Origin: Geitlerinema sp. PCC 9228
GTDB taxonomy: Bacteria; Cyanobacteriota; Cyanobacteriia; Cyanobacteriales; PCC-9228
Assembly (NCBI RefSeq): GCF_001870905.1
Contig: NZ_LNDC01000102.1
Coordinates: 1 to 53,233, forward strand
DNA length: 53,233 nucleotides
Reading direction: 5' to 3'
Shown: in pieces, positions 19,425 to 29,401 of the stretch
Layout: each line of letters opens with the position of its first letter
Numbering within the stretch: position 1 is the stretch's first letter
Translations under genes and position numbers: made by a program
The notes under the pieces: generated by a model
What the model was told of the DNA's origin: nothing
The model's database searches: none
Seen by the model: only the letters and a program-made list of their open reading frames with translations

Positions 19425-19483
19425 AAAAAAGTGAAATTTTTTGCCACAACTTGCCCAAATGTGGTATTTTATTAGTAGACACT

Positions 19484-19542
19484 TTTAAATAATGGGAATA
19501 GACGCGATTTTCAAATAAAAGGCACTATTCCCATTATTTAAA
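19484..19542. repeat. 18-bp perfect inverted repeat
   Basis: TTTAAATAATGGGAATAG (19484-19501) is the exact reverse complement of 19525-19542, around a 23-nt loop. There is no T-run. It could be a MITE-like remnant, a strong RNA hairpin or a protein-binding site. Confidence 0.75.
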
Positions 19543-19604
19543 TTATAGGTCAACCGCCGCCAAAAATCAATCCCCAACCGCCAAAAAAATTTTCACCATC
19601 CAAT

Positions 19605-20300
19605 ATGGAATCGTTGCCAACAGAGAAAATTACCTGGTTCCAGCAGCAAATAATTGCTTGGGCAACAGAGAACCGGCGGGATTTTCCGTGGCGGCGTACC
19701 CAAGATGCCTACGCCGTCTTGGTGGCAGAATGCCTGCTGCAAAAAACCGGTGCCCAACAAGCCGTTGCTGTTTACGAGACAATTTTGGCGACATATCCCA
19801 CCATCGAAAGCTTGGCAGCCGCCGACTTAGAGGAACTCACCAACTTGCTGCAACCGTTGGGATTGGCATTTCGCGCCCCCAGATTGCAACAAGCAGCGGT
19901 GAAGGTGCGCGATCGCTGGGATGGGCAAATACCAAGCACAGAAACCGAATTGCTAGAATTGCCCGGGGTAGGCAATTACGTAGCGCGATCGATTTTAGCC
20001 AATGCCTATTGCCAACCCGTTGCCGTATTGGATACAAACGTAGCGCGGATTTTAGAGCGATTTTTTGGTATCCAGGGAGAACGAGTCAAATCCAGGTGCA
20101 AAAAACTGTGGCATGTAGCCGAACAGGTCGCACCTGAGACAGAAGTTGGGCATTGGAATCTTAGCGTCATGGATTTTGGTGCTTTGGTTTGTACCGCCAA
20201 AAACCCTGCCTGTGGGAGTTGCCCGCTACAAGAACAGTGCTGTGCCTGGCAAAAATCCCCAGAAAAAGCGATCGCGCCACCACCGCCAGCATCCCGCTAA
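19605..20300 (+). CDS. MutY/MIG-type adenine or mismatch DNA glycosylase, catalytic core only
   Basis: 231 residues. Visible features: Glu42 in AECLLQKT (position of the catalytic Glu of MutY), a helix-hairpin-helix LPGVGNYVA (119-127), catalytic Asp143 and Asn145 in VLDTNV, and a 4Fe-4S loop C196-x6-C203-x2-C206-x5-C212. This is a complete glycosylase core. Full MutY is about 350 residues and carries a C-terminal NUDIX-like domain that recognises 8-oxoguanine; here the protein stops just after the cluster. It may act on A:oxoG or, like archaeal MIG, on T:G mismatches. The stop TAA is genuine and the next gene converges 6 nt later, so a simple frameshift loss of the C-terminal domain is not obvious. 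Confidence is high for the family and low for the substrate. Confidence 0.85.
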   Translation: MESLPTEKITWFQQQIIAWATENRRDFPWRRTQDAYAVLVAECLLQKTGAQQAVAVYETILATYPTIESLAAADLEELTNLLQPLGLAFRAPRLQQAAVKVRDRWDGQIPSTETELLELPGVGNYVARSILANAYCQPVAVLDTNVARILERFFGIQGERVKSRCKKLWHVAEQVAPETEVGHWNLSVMDFGALVCTAKNPACGSCPLQEQCCAWQKSPEKAIAPPPPASR

Positions 20301-20306
20301 AGCCAC

Positions 20307-20699
20307 TTACATTTGGTCGCGAAACGCCGGATGCCAAACCCTACCCCGATAGGTAATCACGCACTTTTGTGCCAACCCCAGGGTTTTCAGCGGAACAGCC
20401 AACTTGTAGGGATTGCGCCAGAGATTGTCAGCCGTATCCGGATCGGGGCAATCCACAAACAAACACAGTTGTTCTTGTACCATGCGTCTTTCCAACTGAC
20501 AGTCTTCCGGAATTGCCGCCAGAGTTTTAAATCGCGATAGGGCATTGGTTTCTAAAGTCACCAAAACCTCCTTACCTTTTTGTATCTGAAGTTCGACTGC
20601 TACCTGTATTTCCAGAGTAACGAAGTCGTAGCTTGTTGTTTCCGAAACTGGGTAGGCGGATTTTGCTAGGGAAGCAAAAACAGTGCCGTTAGCGTTCAA
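20307..20699 (-). CDS. hypothetical protein, 130 aa
   Basis: I do not recognise the family. The sequence is soluble, of mixed alpha/beta character and well-behaved composition, with no TM or signal. It includes LFVDCPDPDTADNLWRNP near residue 80 and ends VWHPAFRDQM. The start is uncertain: TTG 20699 gives the longest frame and has AGAGGA only a few nt upstream, with no ATG until about residue 73. It converges with the glycosylase gene (6-nt gap) and lies downstream of the WD40 gene on the same strand (48-nt gap), so it may be transcribed with it. Confidence 0.6.
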   Translation of the reverse strand: MNANGTVFASLAKSAYPVSETTSYDFVTLEIQVAVELQIQKGKEVLVTLETNALSRFKTLAAIPEDCQLERRMVQEQLCLFVDCPDPDTADNLWRNPYKLAVPLKTLGLAQKCVITYRGRVWHPAFRDQM

Positions 20700-20747
20700 A
20701 CTTCCTCTGAAAACTCTATATTTTCTGTAAATTTTGATAGTAAAGCT

Positions 20748-21677
20748 TCAAACAAGTTGCCAAAGTTTTACCAAATTATCGTCGCTCCCTGTAGCGAACA
20801 AATGCCCTTGGGGATGAAACGCGGCGGCAAACACGTAGCTGTTGTGACCGGATAAGGTAGCCTGCACAGTTGGTTCGGCTGCCGACATATCCCAAATTTT
20901 GCTCGTTTTATCCACGCTGGCACTAGCTAGCCACCGACCATCGGGAGAAAAAGCAATACCGCGAACGCCATCGGTATGTTCGGCGAGGGTATGGACGAGT
21001 TCTCCGGTTTGGGTGTGCCATAATTTTACCGTAGCGTCTAAGCTCGCACTAGCCAACAAGTCCCGATGTGGATGGAAACAAATATCTTCAATGGGATTTT
21101 GGTGACCGGAAAGGGTTGCCGTGGCTTCGCCAGTTTCTAAATTCCACAATTTCACCGTTAAATCCCAGCTACCACTAGCGAGCATTTGACCGTCAGCGGA
21201 ACAAGCCACCGAAACAATGGGTTGGCGGTGACCGGTGAAAGTTGCTTGCAGTTCGCCGGTTTTGAGTTCGGTGAGTTTGATGGTTTTATCCCAGCTACCG
21301 GTGACCAGGAATTTTCCTTGAGGGTGAAATGCGATCGCTTCTACAGGTTTTTGGTGAACGGCTAGGGTGGCAATTTCCTCTCCCGACTCCGTTTCCCACT
21401 CCCAAACCTTGACTCTACCTTCAGAATCGCTACTGGCAATGCAGTCACCCTGAGGAGAAAAAGCAACGGCATTGACGAAATCGTCGTGACCCACCAAAAT
21501 CGGACCTTCTTCAAAGGTTTCTGATGGCGTCGTTGGTAGTTGCCACAATTGTACCGTGCCGTCGATGCTGCTACTTGCCAGCCACCGACCATCGGGACTG
21601 AAATCTAAGGAGACAACAGCGGCTGAGTGTGCTTCTAAGGTATGCTGGCACGGCCAGGTGTTTTGGATCTGGTTCAT
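20748..21677 (-). CDS. WD40-repeat protein, single seven-bladed propeller
   Basis: 309 residues made of seven WD40 units and essentially nothing else. Each unit has the GH ... D(x)5(W/L) pattern, for example LSGHQNPIEDICFHPHRD ... ATVKLWHT. Seven repeats close one beta-propeller, a protein-interaction platform. There is no signal peptide, TM, kinase or caspase domain, unlike many large cyanobacterial WD40 fusions. It diverges from the DUF5895-like gene with an 81-nt shared upstream region. Partners are unknown. Confidence 0.9.
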   Translation of the reverse strand: MNQIQNTWPCQHTLEAHSAAVVSLDFSPDGRWLASSSIDGTVQLWQLPTTPSETFEEGPILVGHDDFVNAVAFSPQGDCIASSDSEGRVKVWEWETESGEEIATLAVHQKPVEAIAFHPQGKFLVTGSWDKTIKLTELKTGELQATFTGHRQPIVSVACSADGQMLASGSWDLTVKLWNLETGEATATLSGHQNPIEDICFHPHRDLLASASLDATVKLWHTQTGELVHTLAEHTDGVRGIAFSPDGRWLASASVDKTSKIWDMSAAEPTVQATLSGHNSYVFAAAFHPQGHLFATGSDDNLVKLWQLV

Positions 21678-21758
21678 TGTTTATATTTTGTTATAAAATG
21701 GTTCCCCCTAAAATCCTATACTAAGCTGAGAGCCAACGAGATTGCAGGTGGGAAGATA

Positions 21759-22640
21759 ATGGCTACCAACTTGGAATTTGACTTTGAAGACGAACAGTTT
21801 AACGCGCCCCCATCAGCGGTGTTGCCTTGGTGCCAAATGATTAACCCTGTGGTGCGTCATGGGGAAATTCAACCTTACGGATTAGCGATTTCCGAAGAGA
21901 ATAAGAAAGCGGCTCGGGTGAAGCTAACAGACGAATGGGAAGAAGTGGAGTACGAATTTAGCTCTGGGGAAGTTGTCAAACTGCACATGACCACAACGCC
22001 GCGTTTGTTGGTTTTGCATCGCGGACCCATTTCCCTGAAAGAACGGGAAACTGGCATGACCGTGGGGCGCTTATCAGACCATTATGAAGATTTTCTTGCC
22101 GATCGCCAACGGTTTAAACCGTTTACCCGCTATTTAATTTTTCTGGTGGGAGAAAACAAAGAACTCCTACATCAGGAACCTTTGCGCATGACCCTCAGCG
22201 GTGCGGCTGGTGCAAGCTTTGGTATTGCTTACGGCTACCGACAAGGCGTCAAAGGAGAAGGGTTTACGCACGAGTTAGAACAGGCTTATGCCGAATTTCG
22301 GGGTCAACCCTACATGCCGAAAAGCGCTCTATTTCACGCACATGGCATTTTCTGTCCGTTCCTCGATGCAGTAGAAAAAGGCAGCGGCAGTGCCAGAGCT
22401 TTGGTGGCAACCACGGTGGATTTCGAGCATCCCACCGGGAGCAATATTACAAACTATTTAATTCCTTCCAACTCGCCCACCTCGCAAGTGCTGCGCCAGG
22501 CGTTTGAAGAGTACCAAGATTTCCTGCAAGATGCCAAGGATACCAGTAAAGAGCGAGACGAGGAAGGTTCCTTCGCTGACAATTCCAGTTCCTACGATTA
22601 TTCTTTTGCGAAGGATCTTTATAGCGAACCTCCCTATTAA
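21759..22640 (+). CDS. conserved cyanobacterial hypothetical protein (DUF5895-like)
   Basis: 293 residues from ATG 21759. An earlier in-frame ATG (21642) would put 39 extra residues inside the divergent WD40 gene, and 21759 has GGTGGGAAG just upstream, so the shorter start is chosen. The protein is soluble. It opens with an acidic stretch, has an internal WCQMINP and RLLVLHRGP, a Gly/Ala turn (TLSGAAGASFGIAYGYRQG) and a disordered Ser/Asp-rich tail. I recall this type as DUF5895, of unknown function; that assignment is from memory. A hairpin at 22648 follows. Confidence 0.75.
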   Translation: MATNLEFDFEDEQFNAPPSAVLPWCQMINPVVRHGEIQPYGLAISEENKKAARVKLTDEWEEVEYEFSSGEVVKLHMTTTPRLLVLHRGPISLKERETGMTVGRLSDHYEDFLADRQRFKPFTRYLIFLVGENKELLHQEPLRMTLSGAAGASFGIAYGYRQGVKGEGFTHELEQAYAEFRGQPYMPKSALFHAHGIFCPFLDAVEKGSGSARALVATTVDFEHPTGSNITNYLIPSNSPTSQVLRQAFEEYQDFLQDAKDTSKERDEEGSFADNSSSYDYSFAKDLYSEPPY

Positions 22641-22647
22641 AGTGGTA

Positions 22648-22670
22648 TCGGGTGGGGCATCCCCACCCGA
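22648..22670. terminator. hairpin between convergent genes
   Basis: TCGGGTGGGG (22648-22657) pairs perfectly with CCCCACCCGA (22661-22670) with a 3-nt loop. It sits between the DUF5895-like gene and lrtA stops and can fold in either transcript. A similar GGGTGGG hairpin is at 38805-38823. Confidence 0.65.
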
Positions 22671-22679
22671 CGGGCACCT

Positions 22680-23330
22680 TTACCTGTTCGCTACTGACGA
22701 GGCATCGCTTTTTTCAGCTTGGCTGGCTGAATAACCGTTCTGAGCGCCGTTGTTGTTCTTCCGGGGGAGTATCAAACCGTAGCCACCGTGGTTGCGTTCG
22801 TAGATGACGTTGATTTCGCCGGTTTCCTGGTTGCAGAAAACATAAAAATCGTGGTCCACCAGTTGCAACTGTTCCAAAGCTTCTTGTACGGACATGGGAG
22901 GCATGGCAAAGTATTTGGTACGGACCACACTTTCTGGCAGCTCCGGCGCGCGATCGCCAACTAGATCGTTTTCCACAGGGCGATCGGGAAGCATTTCGCT
23001 GGTTTTGGGTTGGTGGTGTTTCTTTTTCTTGCTGTTGCGTTTTTCTTTATACTTGCGCAGTTGTCGGGCAATCTTATCGCTGACGAGATCGACGCTAGCG
23101 TAGAGAGATTCGCTGCTTTCTTCAGCGCGAATAACCGTGCCGTTGGCGAAAATTGTCACTTCCGCCGTCTGTTTGTTGTTAATGCTGGGATTGCGTGCTA
23201 CGGACAAATGCACGTCCACTTCCATGGTAATGTTTTGGAAATGGTTAACAGCTTTTTCTAGCTTTTGACGCACGTATTCGCGAATAGCGTCGGTAATTTC
23301 GATATTTTTGCCGTGAATAACAAGCTTCAT
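22680..23330 (-). CDS. lrtA: long-form ribosome hibernation promoting factor (LrtA)
   Basis: 216 residues, long HPF type. The N-terminal domain (1-100, beginning [20 protein letters not shown]) matches the YfiA/HPF fold that sits in the decoding centre. A basic linker follows ([12 protein letters not shown]). The C-terminal domain (about 145-200, [20 protein letters not shown] and [19 protein letters not shown]) mediates 70S-to-100S dimerisation. In cyanobacteria this gene is known as light-repressed and is active in darkness and stationary phase. The upstream spacer is 0.7 kb, compatible with the long leader known for lrtA. The start is the ATG at 23330 with AGCGGGAGGATTG upstream. Confidence 0.95.
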   Translation of the reverse strand: MKLVIHGKNIEITDAIREYVRQKLEKAVNHFQNITMEVDVHLSVARNPSINNKQTAEVTIFANGTVIRAEESSESLYASVDLVSDKIARQLRKYKEKRNSKKKKHHQPKTSEMLPDRPVENDLVGDRAPELPESVVRTKYFAMPPMSVQEALEQLQLVDHDFYVFCNQETGEINVIYERNHGGYGLILPRKNNNGAQNGYSASQAEKSDASSVANR

Positions 23331-24009
23331 AAATCAATCCTCCCGCTAAACAACCCATTTGTTACCAACGGTGGCTGAGGTGGGCTACAAGCCAAGCGTG
23401 CCAACGCTTCGTTCCCTCAAATCCAGCGGTTAACCTGGGGGGAGAGCGGGGCGGGTGTTGCCGCTTCCCTATACACTTGGTTCATTTGCCCGTTTTTTCC
23501 CGTGCCAGGGGGAAACCAACAAACGGTGCCGAAATTTGGAGAGTGCTTCCAGCCACAACCCTCCTGCAATTCAAGTATTGTACGATGGTTTTTCTGCTAG
23601 AAGCAAAAAAAGAGTATAAAAACCTTTCCCCGTTGACTGTCAAATGCCAGGGGCAGTGCAGGTTTTTGACTGGAAAAATAGTTCTTTAGATGCTTTTTTA
23701 AAGCGGCTACTCTCCTAACAAAAAGTACGCGAGCGCGATCGCCTCGAACATCAATCTCCTGTCATAAAACTTCCTTTATCAAAAGGGAGCAAGTCTTGAT
23801 GGCGAGTTCGATCCGTGCCCTGAAATCGATCCTATATTTACCCTAACACCTTGTATTGTAGAAAACAAAGCCTCCGTTGGTGTGTTTAAAATACTTTTCA
23901 TTCCTTGAGATTTTGTTATGTTTTTTTAGGAAATTTTTGTCCCATATGTAAAATTTCCCCTTGATTTTTTGTCCTTAATTGTATATAGCGATCGCCCTCG
24001 TACATTTCC
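23331..24009. other. 0.68-kb spacer between divergent lrtA and lipB
   Basis: No convincing gene on either strand. The part next to lrtA (about 23331-23700) probably contains the lrtA leader and promoter. The lipB side is AT-rich (23870-23990), with T-runs and a GCGATCGC just before the lipB start. No RNA gene was recognised. Confidence 0.55.
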
Positions 24010-24672
24010 ATGCTCGAAAAACGACGTTGTTGGCTTTACCAACTGGGAAAAATCCCCTACCCAGAGGCTTGGCGCTGGCAGCAAGAACTTTTGGAACAAC
24101 GCCAGCAAAACCCAGATCTAGACGACGTGCTCATTTTGCTGGAACATCCCCCCGTCTACACCCTAGGCACCGGATCCAATCCGGACTTCATACACCAGCA
24201 TACTTACTATCCAGTGTATCGCACCGAACGGGGTGGTGAGGTAACCCACCACTGTCCCGGGCAACTGGTGGGCTATCCCATTCTCAATCTCCGCCACCAC
24301 CGGCAAGACCTGCATTGGTACCTGCGCCAGCTCGAAGAAGTGCTCATTCGGGTTTTAGAAGATTGCGGACTTTCTGCCCATCGCGAAGCAGGATACACCG
24401 GCGTTTGGGTGGAAGGATACAAAGTAGCAGCCATTGGCATTAAAGTCACTCGCTGGATGACCATGCACGGTTTTGCCCTCAACGTATGCCCCGATTTGTG
24501 GGGGTTTGAAGCGATCGTCCCTTGCGGTATTACCGATCGCCCGGTGGGTTCTTTGGCACAATGGATTCCAGATATTTCCCTAAACCAAGTACGCCAGCAA
24601 GTTGCCCATCATTTTGCTAGGGTTTTTGACATGCAGTTGGTTAGTGCCCCCATTTCTAGCGACAATAGGTAA
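24010..24672 (+). CDS. lipB: octanoyl-[acyl-carrier-protein]:protein octanoyltransferase LipB
   Basis: 220 residues. It transfers octanoyl from ACP to lipoyl domains, the first step of lipoate synthesis. Family motifs are present: [17 protein letters not shown], catalytic Lys145 in AAIGIKV and catalytic Cys172 in VPCGITD. The ATG at 24010 follows a GCGATCGC-rich stretch without a clear Shine-Dalgarno sequence. It is followed by a P-type ATPase gene on the same strand with no functional link apparent. Confidence 0.95.
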   Translation: MLEKRRCWLYQLGKIPYPEAWRWQQELLEQRQQNPDLDDVLILLEHPPVYTLGTGSNPDFIHQHTYYPVYRTERGGEVTHHCPGQLVGYPILNLRHHRQDLHWYLRQLEEVLIRVLEDCGLSAHREAGYTGVWVEGYKVAAIGIKVTRWMTMHGFALNVCPDLWGFEAIVPCGITDRPVGSLAQWIPDISLNQVRQQVAHHFARVFDMQLVSAPISSDNR

Positions 24673-24843
24673 AGAAGACAAGGCAGCCACAGTTTGCATC
24701 TGTTCCAACTGGGGCGACCCATCTTGTCTCGATCGCTTTCTTTGTTTAGGATGAACCCACCTCGAACGCGGGGTTCACAGCCAAACCACCCCACCGAACC
24801 TCGGTCACCAATAAGGAACGAAGCCGCTTACGAGAAATCACCC

Positions 24844-27684
24844 ATGACCTCTAGTGCCCAAATGCCTCCTTCCCGAGCGCCGCTGGCAGAAACCGAACCG
24901 TGTTGGCACAGCCAATCCCCCAAAGATGTGCTTTCCCATTTCAACAGCGATGGCACCAATGGATTAACCCAAAGTCAAGTTCAAACCTACACGCGCAATT
25001 ACGGTACCAACGAACTGCAAGAAGCGGGAGGGCGTAGTGCCCTCACCATTTTCATCGATCAGTTCAAAAACATCATGTTGCTGATGCTGATCGCCGTTGC
25101 CCTAATTTCGGGAAGTTTGGACCTGCAAGCCCAGAATTTTCCCAAAGATGCGATCGCCATTTTGCTCATCGTCATCTTAAACGGCATTTTGGGATTCCTC
25201 CAGGAAAGCCGTGCTGAAAAAGCCCTCGCTGCCCTCAAACGCCTCTCTGCTCCTCTAGTGCGTATCATTCGCAACGGTCAAATCATGGAAGTCTCCTCCA
25301 GGGAACTGGTTCCTGGAGATATTATTTTGCTGGAAGCCGGTGCCCAGGTAGCTGCCGATGCCCGGTTGCTAGAAGCTTCCAACCTGCAAGCGCGCGAAGC
25401 AGCTTTAACCGGAGAAGCCAACCCCAGCAGCAAAAAAGCTGATATCCAGCTAGAAGCCGACACCCCCCTCGGCGATCGCAAAAACATGGTCTTCCAAGGC
25501 ACAGAAATCATGCAGGGCAGGGGCAAAGCCGTGGTCACCAACACCGGCATGCGCACGGAACTGGGGCGTATCGCCGCCATGTTGCAGTCGGTACAAGCGG
25601 AAGCCACTCCTCTGCAACAGCGTATGGACCAACTTGCCAACGTACTCGTTACTGGCTCCATGATTCTGGTTGCCCTGGTTGTTGTGGGCGGTTCCATCTG
25701 GCAAATTGCTGCCTTCCGCGAGTTGCTGGAAATTTCCCTCAGTATGGCAGTGGCGGTGGTTCCCGAAGGGCTGCCAGCGGTGATTACCGTCACCCTTGCC
25801 TTGGGCACCCAACGCATGGTGCGCCGCCAGGCTCTCATTCGCAAACTGCCAGCGGTAGAAACCCTGGGTTCGGTGACCAGCATTTGCTCCGACAAAACCG
25901 GCACCCTCACGGAAAACAAAATGGTTGCCCAACGGATACGCACCGCGACCAGTTCTTTGCAGGTGAGCGGTCAAGGCTACGAACCCGAGGGGAAATTTTT
26001 GAGCGCAGACGATGGCGTGGAAGTCAAGCCGGAGAAAGAAGCCACCCTACCGGTTTTGCTGCTTGCTGGGGTAGCCTGTAACGATGCTGTTCTCAATTTA
26101 GAAGCGGGGGAATGGAAAATTTTCGGCGACCCCACCGAAGGTTCCCTGCTCTCCCTAGCGGGAAAAGGCGGCATCCGATACAACGACCTCAACCAGGTGC
26201 TCCCCAGAGTGGCGGAATTTCCTTTTTCCTCCGAACGCAAGCGCATGAGCGTTATCTGTCAACCACAAGAACCGCAAAAATTGGGCAACGACCAACTGGC
26301 AAAATTTCTCAGCGCCGGTTCGGAATACATTATGCTTAGCAAAGGTTCCCCCGAACTGATGCTGGAACGCTGCGGCAGCATTTATATTGGTGGGGAAGCA
26401 GGGGTACAACCCCTCAAAGATGTGTGGAAGCAAGAAATTCTTCAGGGCAACGACCAACTGGCGACTGAAGGCATGCGGGTTCTGGGGTTGGCTTATAAGT
26501 GGCTGTCGGAAATGCCCAATCCCGAACAGGAAGAGACTGCCGAACAAGAACTGGTGTGGCTGGGATTGGTGGGGATGCTGGATGCCCCGCGTTTGGAAGT
26601 AAAAGATGCGGTGGATCGCTGCCGCCATGCGGGGATGCGCCCGATTATGATTACTGGCGACCATCAACTTACGGCTGTAGCGATCGCGCAAAAGCTAGGG
26701 ATTTACAAACCTGGGGATGAAATCTTAACCGGACAAGAGATTGCCCGCCTGCAGCCGGAGGAATTAGAAAAACACATTGCTCGTGTCAGTGTATGTGCCC
26801 GCGTGGCACCCGAACACAAGCTGCGCATCGTCCAAATCCTACAAAAACAGGACCAAATTGTGGCTATGACTGGGGATGGGGTTAACGATGCCCCGGCGCT
26901 CAAGCAAGCAGATATTGGCATTGCCATGGGCATTACTGGTACGGATGTGAGCAAGGAAGCCAGCGATATGGTATTGCTGGACGATAACTTCACCACCATT
27001 GTGGCAGCGGTGGAAGAAGGTCGGGTGGTTTACACCAATATTCGCCGTTTTATTAAATATATTCTCGGGTCCAATATTGGCGAGGTGTTTACCGTGGCGG
27101 CGGCACCTTTGCTGCTCCCGGTTGCTGATGTGCCCCTGACTCCCCTACAAATTCTGTGGATGAATTTGGTCACCGATGGCTTGCCGGCGCTGGCGTTGGC
27201 TTTGGAACCCCCGGAACCCCGGGTGATGGAACGACCGCCTTTTGACCCCCGCGAAAGCATTTTTGCCCGCGGGTTGGGCTTTTATATTGTGCGCATTGGC
27301 GTGATTTTTACCATTTTGACGCTAACGCTTATGGGATGGGCATACTACCACGCTCAGGTATCCGGCGACCCGGAACGCTGGAAAACCATGGTTTTTACCA
27401 CGCTGTGTATTGCCCAGATGGGGCACGCGATCGCGGTTCGTTCCCACCGACTTACTTTGGAGACCAATCCTTTTTCCAACTTATACGTGCTGGGGGCGGT
27501 GCTGCTGACGACGGTGTTGCAGCTAATGCTGATTTACATAACGCCTTTGCGCGATTTCTTCGGTACGGAATGGCTCAATCCTACGGAACTGGCCATTTGC
27601 TTTGGCTTCAGTGCTTTAATGTTTGTCTGGATCGAACTGGAAAAAATCGTACGCCGTATCTATTTGCGATGGCGCAAAACCTAG
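24844..27684 (+). CDS. P2A-type Ca2+-transporting ATPase (PacL/SERCA-like)
   Basis: 946 residues from ATG 24844; longer in-frame starts (24694, 24751) add a Pro/Arg-rich stretch unlike the family. An N-terminal cation-ATPase domain ([11 protein letters not shown]) is followed by TM1-2 and the actuator with LTGEANPS (usual TGES). Phosphorylated Asp350 lies in [13 protein letters not shown], and the hinge Asp678 in [21 protein letters not shown]-type sequence. TM4 PEGLPAVIT and TM6 [14 protein letters not shown] carry the calcium-site residues of SERCA pumps (N and D in NLVTDG). It probably exports Ca2+ from the cytosol at the cost of ATP. Mn2+ is a possible alternative. Confidence 0.9.
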   Translation: MTSSAQMPPSRAPLAETEPCWHSQSPKDVLSHFNSDGTNGLTQSQVQTYTRNYGTNELQEAGGRSALTIFIDQFKNIMLLMLIAVALISGSLDLQAQNFPKDAIAILLIVILNGILGFLQESRAEKALAALKRLSAPLVRIIRNGQIMEVSSRELVPGDIILLEAGAQVAADARLLEASNLQAREAALTGEANPSSKKADIQLEADTPLGDRKNMVFQGTEIMQGRGKAVVTNTGMRTELGRIAAMLQSVQAEATPLQQRMDQLANVLVTGSMILVALVVVGGSIWQIAAFRELLEISLSMAVAVVPEGLPAVITVTLALGTQRMVRRQALIRKLPAVETLGSVTSICSDKTGTLTENKMVAQRIRTATSSLQVSGQGYEPEGKFLSADDGVEVKPEKEATLPVLLLAGVACNDAVLNLEAGEWKIFGDPTEGSLLSLAGKGGIRYNDLNQVLPRVAEFPFSSERKRMSVICQPQEPQKLGNDQLAKFLSAGSEYIMLSKGSPELMLERCGSIYIGGEAGVQPLKDVWKQEILQGNDQLATEGMRVLGLAYKWLSEMPNPEQEETAEQELVWLGLVGMLDAPRLEVKDAVDRCRHAGMRPIMITGDHQLTAVAIAQKLGIYKPGDEILTGQEIARLQPEELEKHIARVSVCARVAPEHKLRIVQILQKQDQIVAMTGDGVNDAPALKQADIGIAMGITGTDVSKEASDMVLLDDNFTTIVAAVEEGRVVYTNIRRFIKYILGSNIGEVFTVAAAPLLLPVADVPLTPLQILWMNLVTDGLPALALALEPPEPRVMERPPFDPRESIFARGLGFYIVRIGVIFTILTLTLMGWAYYHAQVSGDPERWKTMVFTTLCIAQMGHAIAVRSHRLTLETNPFSNLYVLGAVLLTTVLQLMLIYITPLRDFFGTEWLNPTELAICFGFSALMFVWIELEKIVRRIYLRWRKT

Positions 27685-27771
27685 CCCTCGATCGCTATAA
27701 CTGGCTGAAAAACAAGCGGTTGGTCTTTTTCCCCACCACCGCTACTTCCTCCGGGATTATACGTATTAACA

Positions 27772-28929
27772 ATGTACTTACAAACTTTGTATTTACGGCA
27801 GTTTCGCAACTACCAAGAGCAGTTGGTGACTTTTTCGGCACCAAAAACCATTCTCGTGGGAGCGAATGCCCAGGGAAAATCAAATTTGCTGGAGGCGGTG
27901 GCTTTTCTAGCGTTGCTGAAAAGTTATCGCAGTACCCGCGATCGCGAATTGGTGTGCGAAGGGGCAAAAACGGGTAAAATTCGGGCGCAGGTGCAACGGG
28001 ATGCTTCCCAGGTGGATTTGGCAGTAACCCTGCGTGCCAACAGCCGGCGTACGGTGGCGGTCAACAGTACCAATTTGCGCCGCCAGTGGGAGTTTTTAGG
28101 CTATTTAAAGGTGGTGCAGTTCTCTAGTTTGGATTTGGATTTGGTTCGGGGTAGCCCTGCCCAGCGCCGCCATTGGTTGGATAATTTATTAGTACAGTTG
28201 GAGCCTTTTTACGCTCATATCCGCGATCGCTACGAACGAATTTTGCGGCAGCGCAACTCTTTACTCAAAGAAGCCAGAAAGCAACTAACCAGTGGCGAAA
28301 TCCATCCCCAAGGAGAGCGTAACGAAAATATTGCCCTGTGGAATGCCCAACTTGCTGCAGCAGGTACGCAAGTCATGCGCAGGCGCGCTCGAGCTTTGTC
28401 TCGTTTGACGCCCATTGCTAGCAAATGGCATCATGCCATCAGTGGCGGTCAAGAAAATTTAGAAATTCATTATACGCCCAATGTTAAATCCGATAATGCG
28501 GCGGTAGAATCCCCAGAAGAAATTCAAAAACAGTTTCTATACCAGCTAGAAGAAAAAGCGATCGCGGAAAAATTTCAAGGCACCACTCTAGTTGGTCCCC
28601 ATCGCGATGAGGTTACATTTGCCATCGACCGGATGCCAGTGAGACAATTTGGTTCTCAAGGGCAGCAGCGAACTCTGGTGCTATCCCTCAAATTAGCCGA
28701 ACTGCAACTCATTGAAGAAGTGGTGGGGGAACCTCCTTTGTTACTGCTAGACGATGTATTGGCAGAACTAGACCCCAACCGCCAGCACCAACTTTTAGAA
28801 GCGATTCAGGAACGGTTCCAAACTCTGGTTACCGCCACCCACTTAGAAGCTTTTGACGCTCATTGGTTGCAGACGTCGCAAATTCTGAAAGTTGATGCCG
28901 GTGAAATTTCCATCCCCCAATCTTGCTAG
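27772..28929 (+). CDS. recF: DNA replication and repair protein RecF
   Basis: 385 residues, normal RecF length. Walker A is GANAQGKS (30-37). The signature region and Walker B are seen as QGQQRTLVLSLKLAE and LLLLDDVLAELD. As an SMC-like ATPase it helps load RecA at gaps with RecO and RecR. ATG 27772 starts the canonical MYLQTLYLRQFRNY. It lies 87 nt after the ATPase gene and converges with a small membrane-protein gene 11 nt later. Confidence 0.96.
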   Translation: MYLQTLYLRQFRNYQEQLVTFSAPKTILVGANAQGKSNLLEAVAFLALLKSYRSTRDRELVCEGAKTGKIRAQVQRDASQVDLAVTLRANSRRTVAVNSTNLRRQWEFLGYLKVVQFSSLDLDLVRGSPAQRRHWLDNLLVQLEPFYAHIRDRYERILRQRNSLLKEARKQLTSGEIHPQGERNENIALWNAQLAAAGTQVMRRRARALSRLTPIASKWHHAISGGQENLEIHYTPNVKSDNAAVESPEEIQKQFLYQLEEKAIAEKFQGTTLVGPHRDEVTFAIDRMPVRQFGSQGQQRTLVLSLKLAELQLIEEVVGEPPLLLLDDVLAELDPNRQHQLLEAIQERFQTLVTATHLEAFDAHWLQTSQILKVDAGEISIPQSC

Positions 28930-28940
28930 GGAAGGCAAGC

Positions 28941-29204
28941 TCACAGGGTTTGTAGGAGCCAAGCGTAAGCCACAATTCCTACAAAAGCAACACCCAGAAT
29001 CAATTCCCGCTGCTGGTACCACAGATGTTTGCTACCTTCGATGAGAACGTGGAAGCTTTCCCGACGTTCTTGCCCCAATTCTTGCATGAGTTCCTCGACT
29101 CTGGCATCTACTTCTTCCAACGAAACTTCACCGCGTTTGTAGGCTGCTTCCAAATCGTCGAGCTTTTTCCAATACCTTCTAGTAGCTTCGATAAGGTTCA
29201 ACAT
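28941..29204 (-). CDS. small tail-anchored membrane protein, 87 aa
   Basis: The first 60 residues are charged and helical (RYWKKLDDLEAAYKRGEVS), then a single hydrophobic helix near the C-terminus (ILGVAFVGIVAYAWLLQTL) forms a tail anchor. The family is not recognised, though the layout is typical of conserved small cyanobacterial proteins. It is convergent with recF. The ATG at 29204 has a weak GAA-rich site upstream. Confidence 0.65.
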   Translation of the reverse strand: MLNLIEATRRYWKKLDDLEAAYKRGEVSLEEVDARVEELMQELGQERRESFHVLIEGSKHLWYQQRELILGVAFVGIVAYAWLLQTL

Positions 29205-29401
29205 TTTCTGAGAATGCTATGGTGTTTTGTTAACTTCTATTAAGATTTTAACGTTCCTAGCGGCAAGTTTGCAGGGAACCAAGCAGTTGGGGAATCCACA
29301 CAAGCGCGGTTCGGTTGGTTTGAAAGTACGTTACGCCAACCAGCCAAAACTGCTATTCTAAAGGAAAGTAGCATAGCCAAGTTGGTAGGTAGGGTGACTT
29401 C

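Noticed and set aside
19605-20300. Tyr125 in the helix-hairpin-helix as proof of a MIG-type T:G glycosylase
   Set aside because: Some true MutY proteins also carry Tyr at this position, so it does not discriminate.
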